The translations under genes and the position numbers were made by a program. This document shows positions 63,907-64,000 of a stretch of 64,000 bases of DNA, in pieces (the first letter of the stretch is position 1; every line of letters starts with the position of its first letter). Source of the DNA: Eubacteriales bacterium. Its GTDB lineage: Bacteria > Bacillota > Clostridia > Lachnospirales > Lachnospiraceae. Where the stretch lies: assembly GCA_030524175.1 (NCBI GenBank), contig JAUNHC010000008.1, positions 105,324 to 169,323 of the forward strand, written 5' to 3'. The notes under the pieces are model-generated. The model was not told the DNA's origin, did no database searches, and worked only from the letters and a program-made list of their open reading frames with translations.

Positions 63907-63966
63907 ATGAAAGAACGAGAGAAATTCTCATCACGGCTTGGATTCATTCCCGTCTTTAAGTTTTAG
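63907..63966 (+). pseudogene. Truncated start of a sodium:neurotransmitter-symporter-type gene
   Basis: Behind GGGAGG an ATG opens MKEREKFSSRLGFI, the N-terminal signature of bacterial NSS-family transporters (which continue ...GCAIGLGNVWRFP). Here it instead runs PVFKF and stops after 19 residues. The breakpoint after GFI suggests a deletion or insertion whose far side is outside the window. Confidence 0.5.
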
Positions 63967-64000
63967 CACCATAATTCTTTAAGAGTTCTAACCATCTCCT

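Noticed and set aside
1-64000. tRNA or rRNA genes
   Set aside because: No GTTCGAATCC/GTTCGATTCC-type T-arm with a matching acceptor stem was seen; the GTGCGAATCC stretch near 3000 belongs to the CRISPR leader hairpin.

Overview
The window comes from a low-GC, Gram-positive anaerobe, most likely a gut Lachnospiraceae close to Blautia. This rests on a T-box before leuS, strong AGGAGG ribosome sites, pyruvate formate-lyase as the central fermentation enzyme, YesM/YesN-type control of a plant-glycan locus, large secreted Ig-like proteins and I-C-type CRISPR repeats. No rRNA, tRNA, prophage or intact insertion sequence was seen.

Layout. 0-11 kb: small stress and DNA-repair genes on the minus strand (Fpg/Nei-like protein, AlkD-like protein, Tag) mixed with six intact GNAT acetyltransferases and one decayed one. 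Two cas-less CRISPR arrays with different repeats but a common leader hairpin sit here, then a PHP phosphatase, a MATE exporter and an AraC regulator. 11-14 kb: leuS with its Leu T-box. 14-26 kb: three large secreted proteins sharing a C-terminal ~95-residue module; the largest is split by a run of ten Gs just after its signal peptide. An Rpn-family nuclease gene lies between them. 26-40 kb: a rhamnoside-use locus: a beta-propeller glycosidase, a cytoplasmic GH78, a two-permease ABC importer, its binding protein, YesN/YesM, a secreted GH106-like rhamnosidase and a divergent AraC regulator. 40-44 kb: a pyruvate formate-lyase operon in which the glycyl-radical domain is a separate 80-residue gene. 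44-49 kb: a secreted M60 mucinase-type metallopeptidase behind a GEMM-I (c-di-GMP type) riboswitch and terminator. 49-54 kb: a membrane protein of unknown role, two small membrane or secreted proteins and an EF-G-like GTPase. 54-57 kb: tyrA-aroA behind a leader encoding a Phe-rich 14-residue peptide. 56.7-58.2 kb: nested long inverted repeats and a second Rpn nuclease. 58.3-64 kb: a truncated Ig-like remnant, barstar, D-lactate dehydrogenase, then an operon of nfo, flavoprotein, lipoprotein barnase and an MFS transporter; a broken sodium-symporter start lies at the edge.

How the parts fit. The organism appears to forage on host or plant glycans: secreted GH106, import, then cytoplasmic GH78, with a mucin-targeting M60 protease under second-messenger control. 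It ferments through PFL and D-lactate dehydrogenase and varies its surface (poly-G tract, paralogous adhesin-like proteins). The most unusual items are the poly-G-switched surface protein, the membrane-anchored barnase whose likely barstar shows a matching loss of a contact charge pair, the riboswitch-controlled M60 protease, the split PFL and the Fpg-like protein lacking catalytic residues. Functions are inferred from recalled family motifs; no database search was run.
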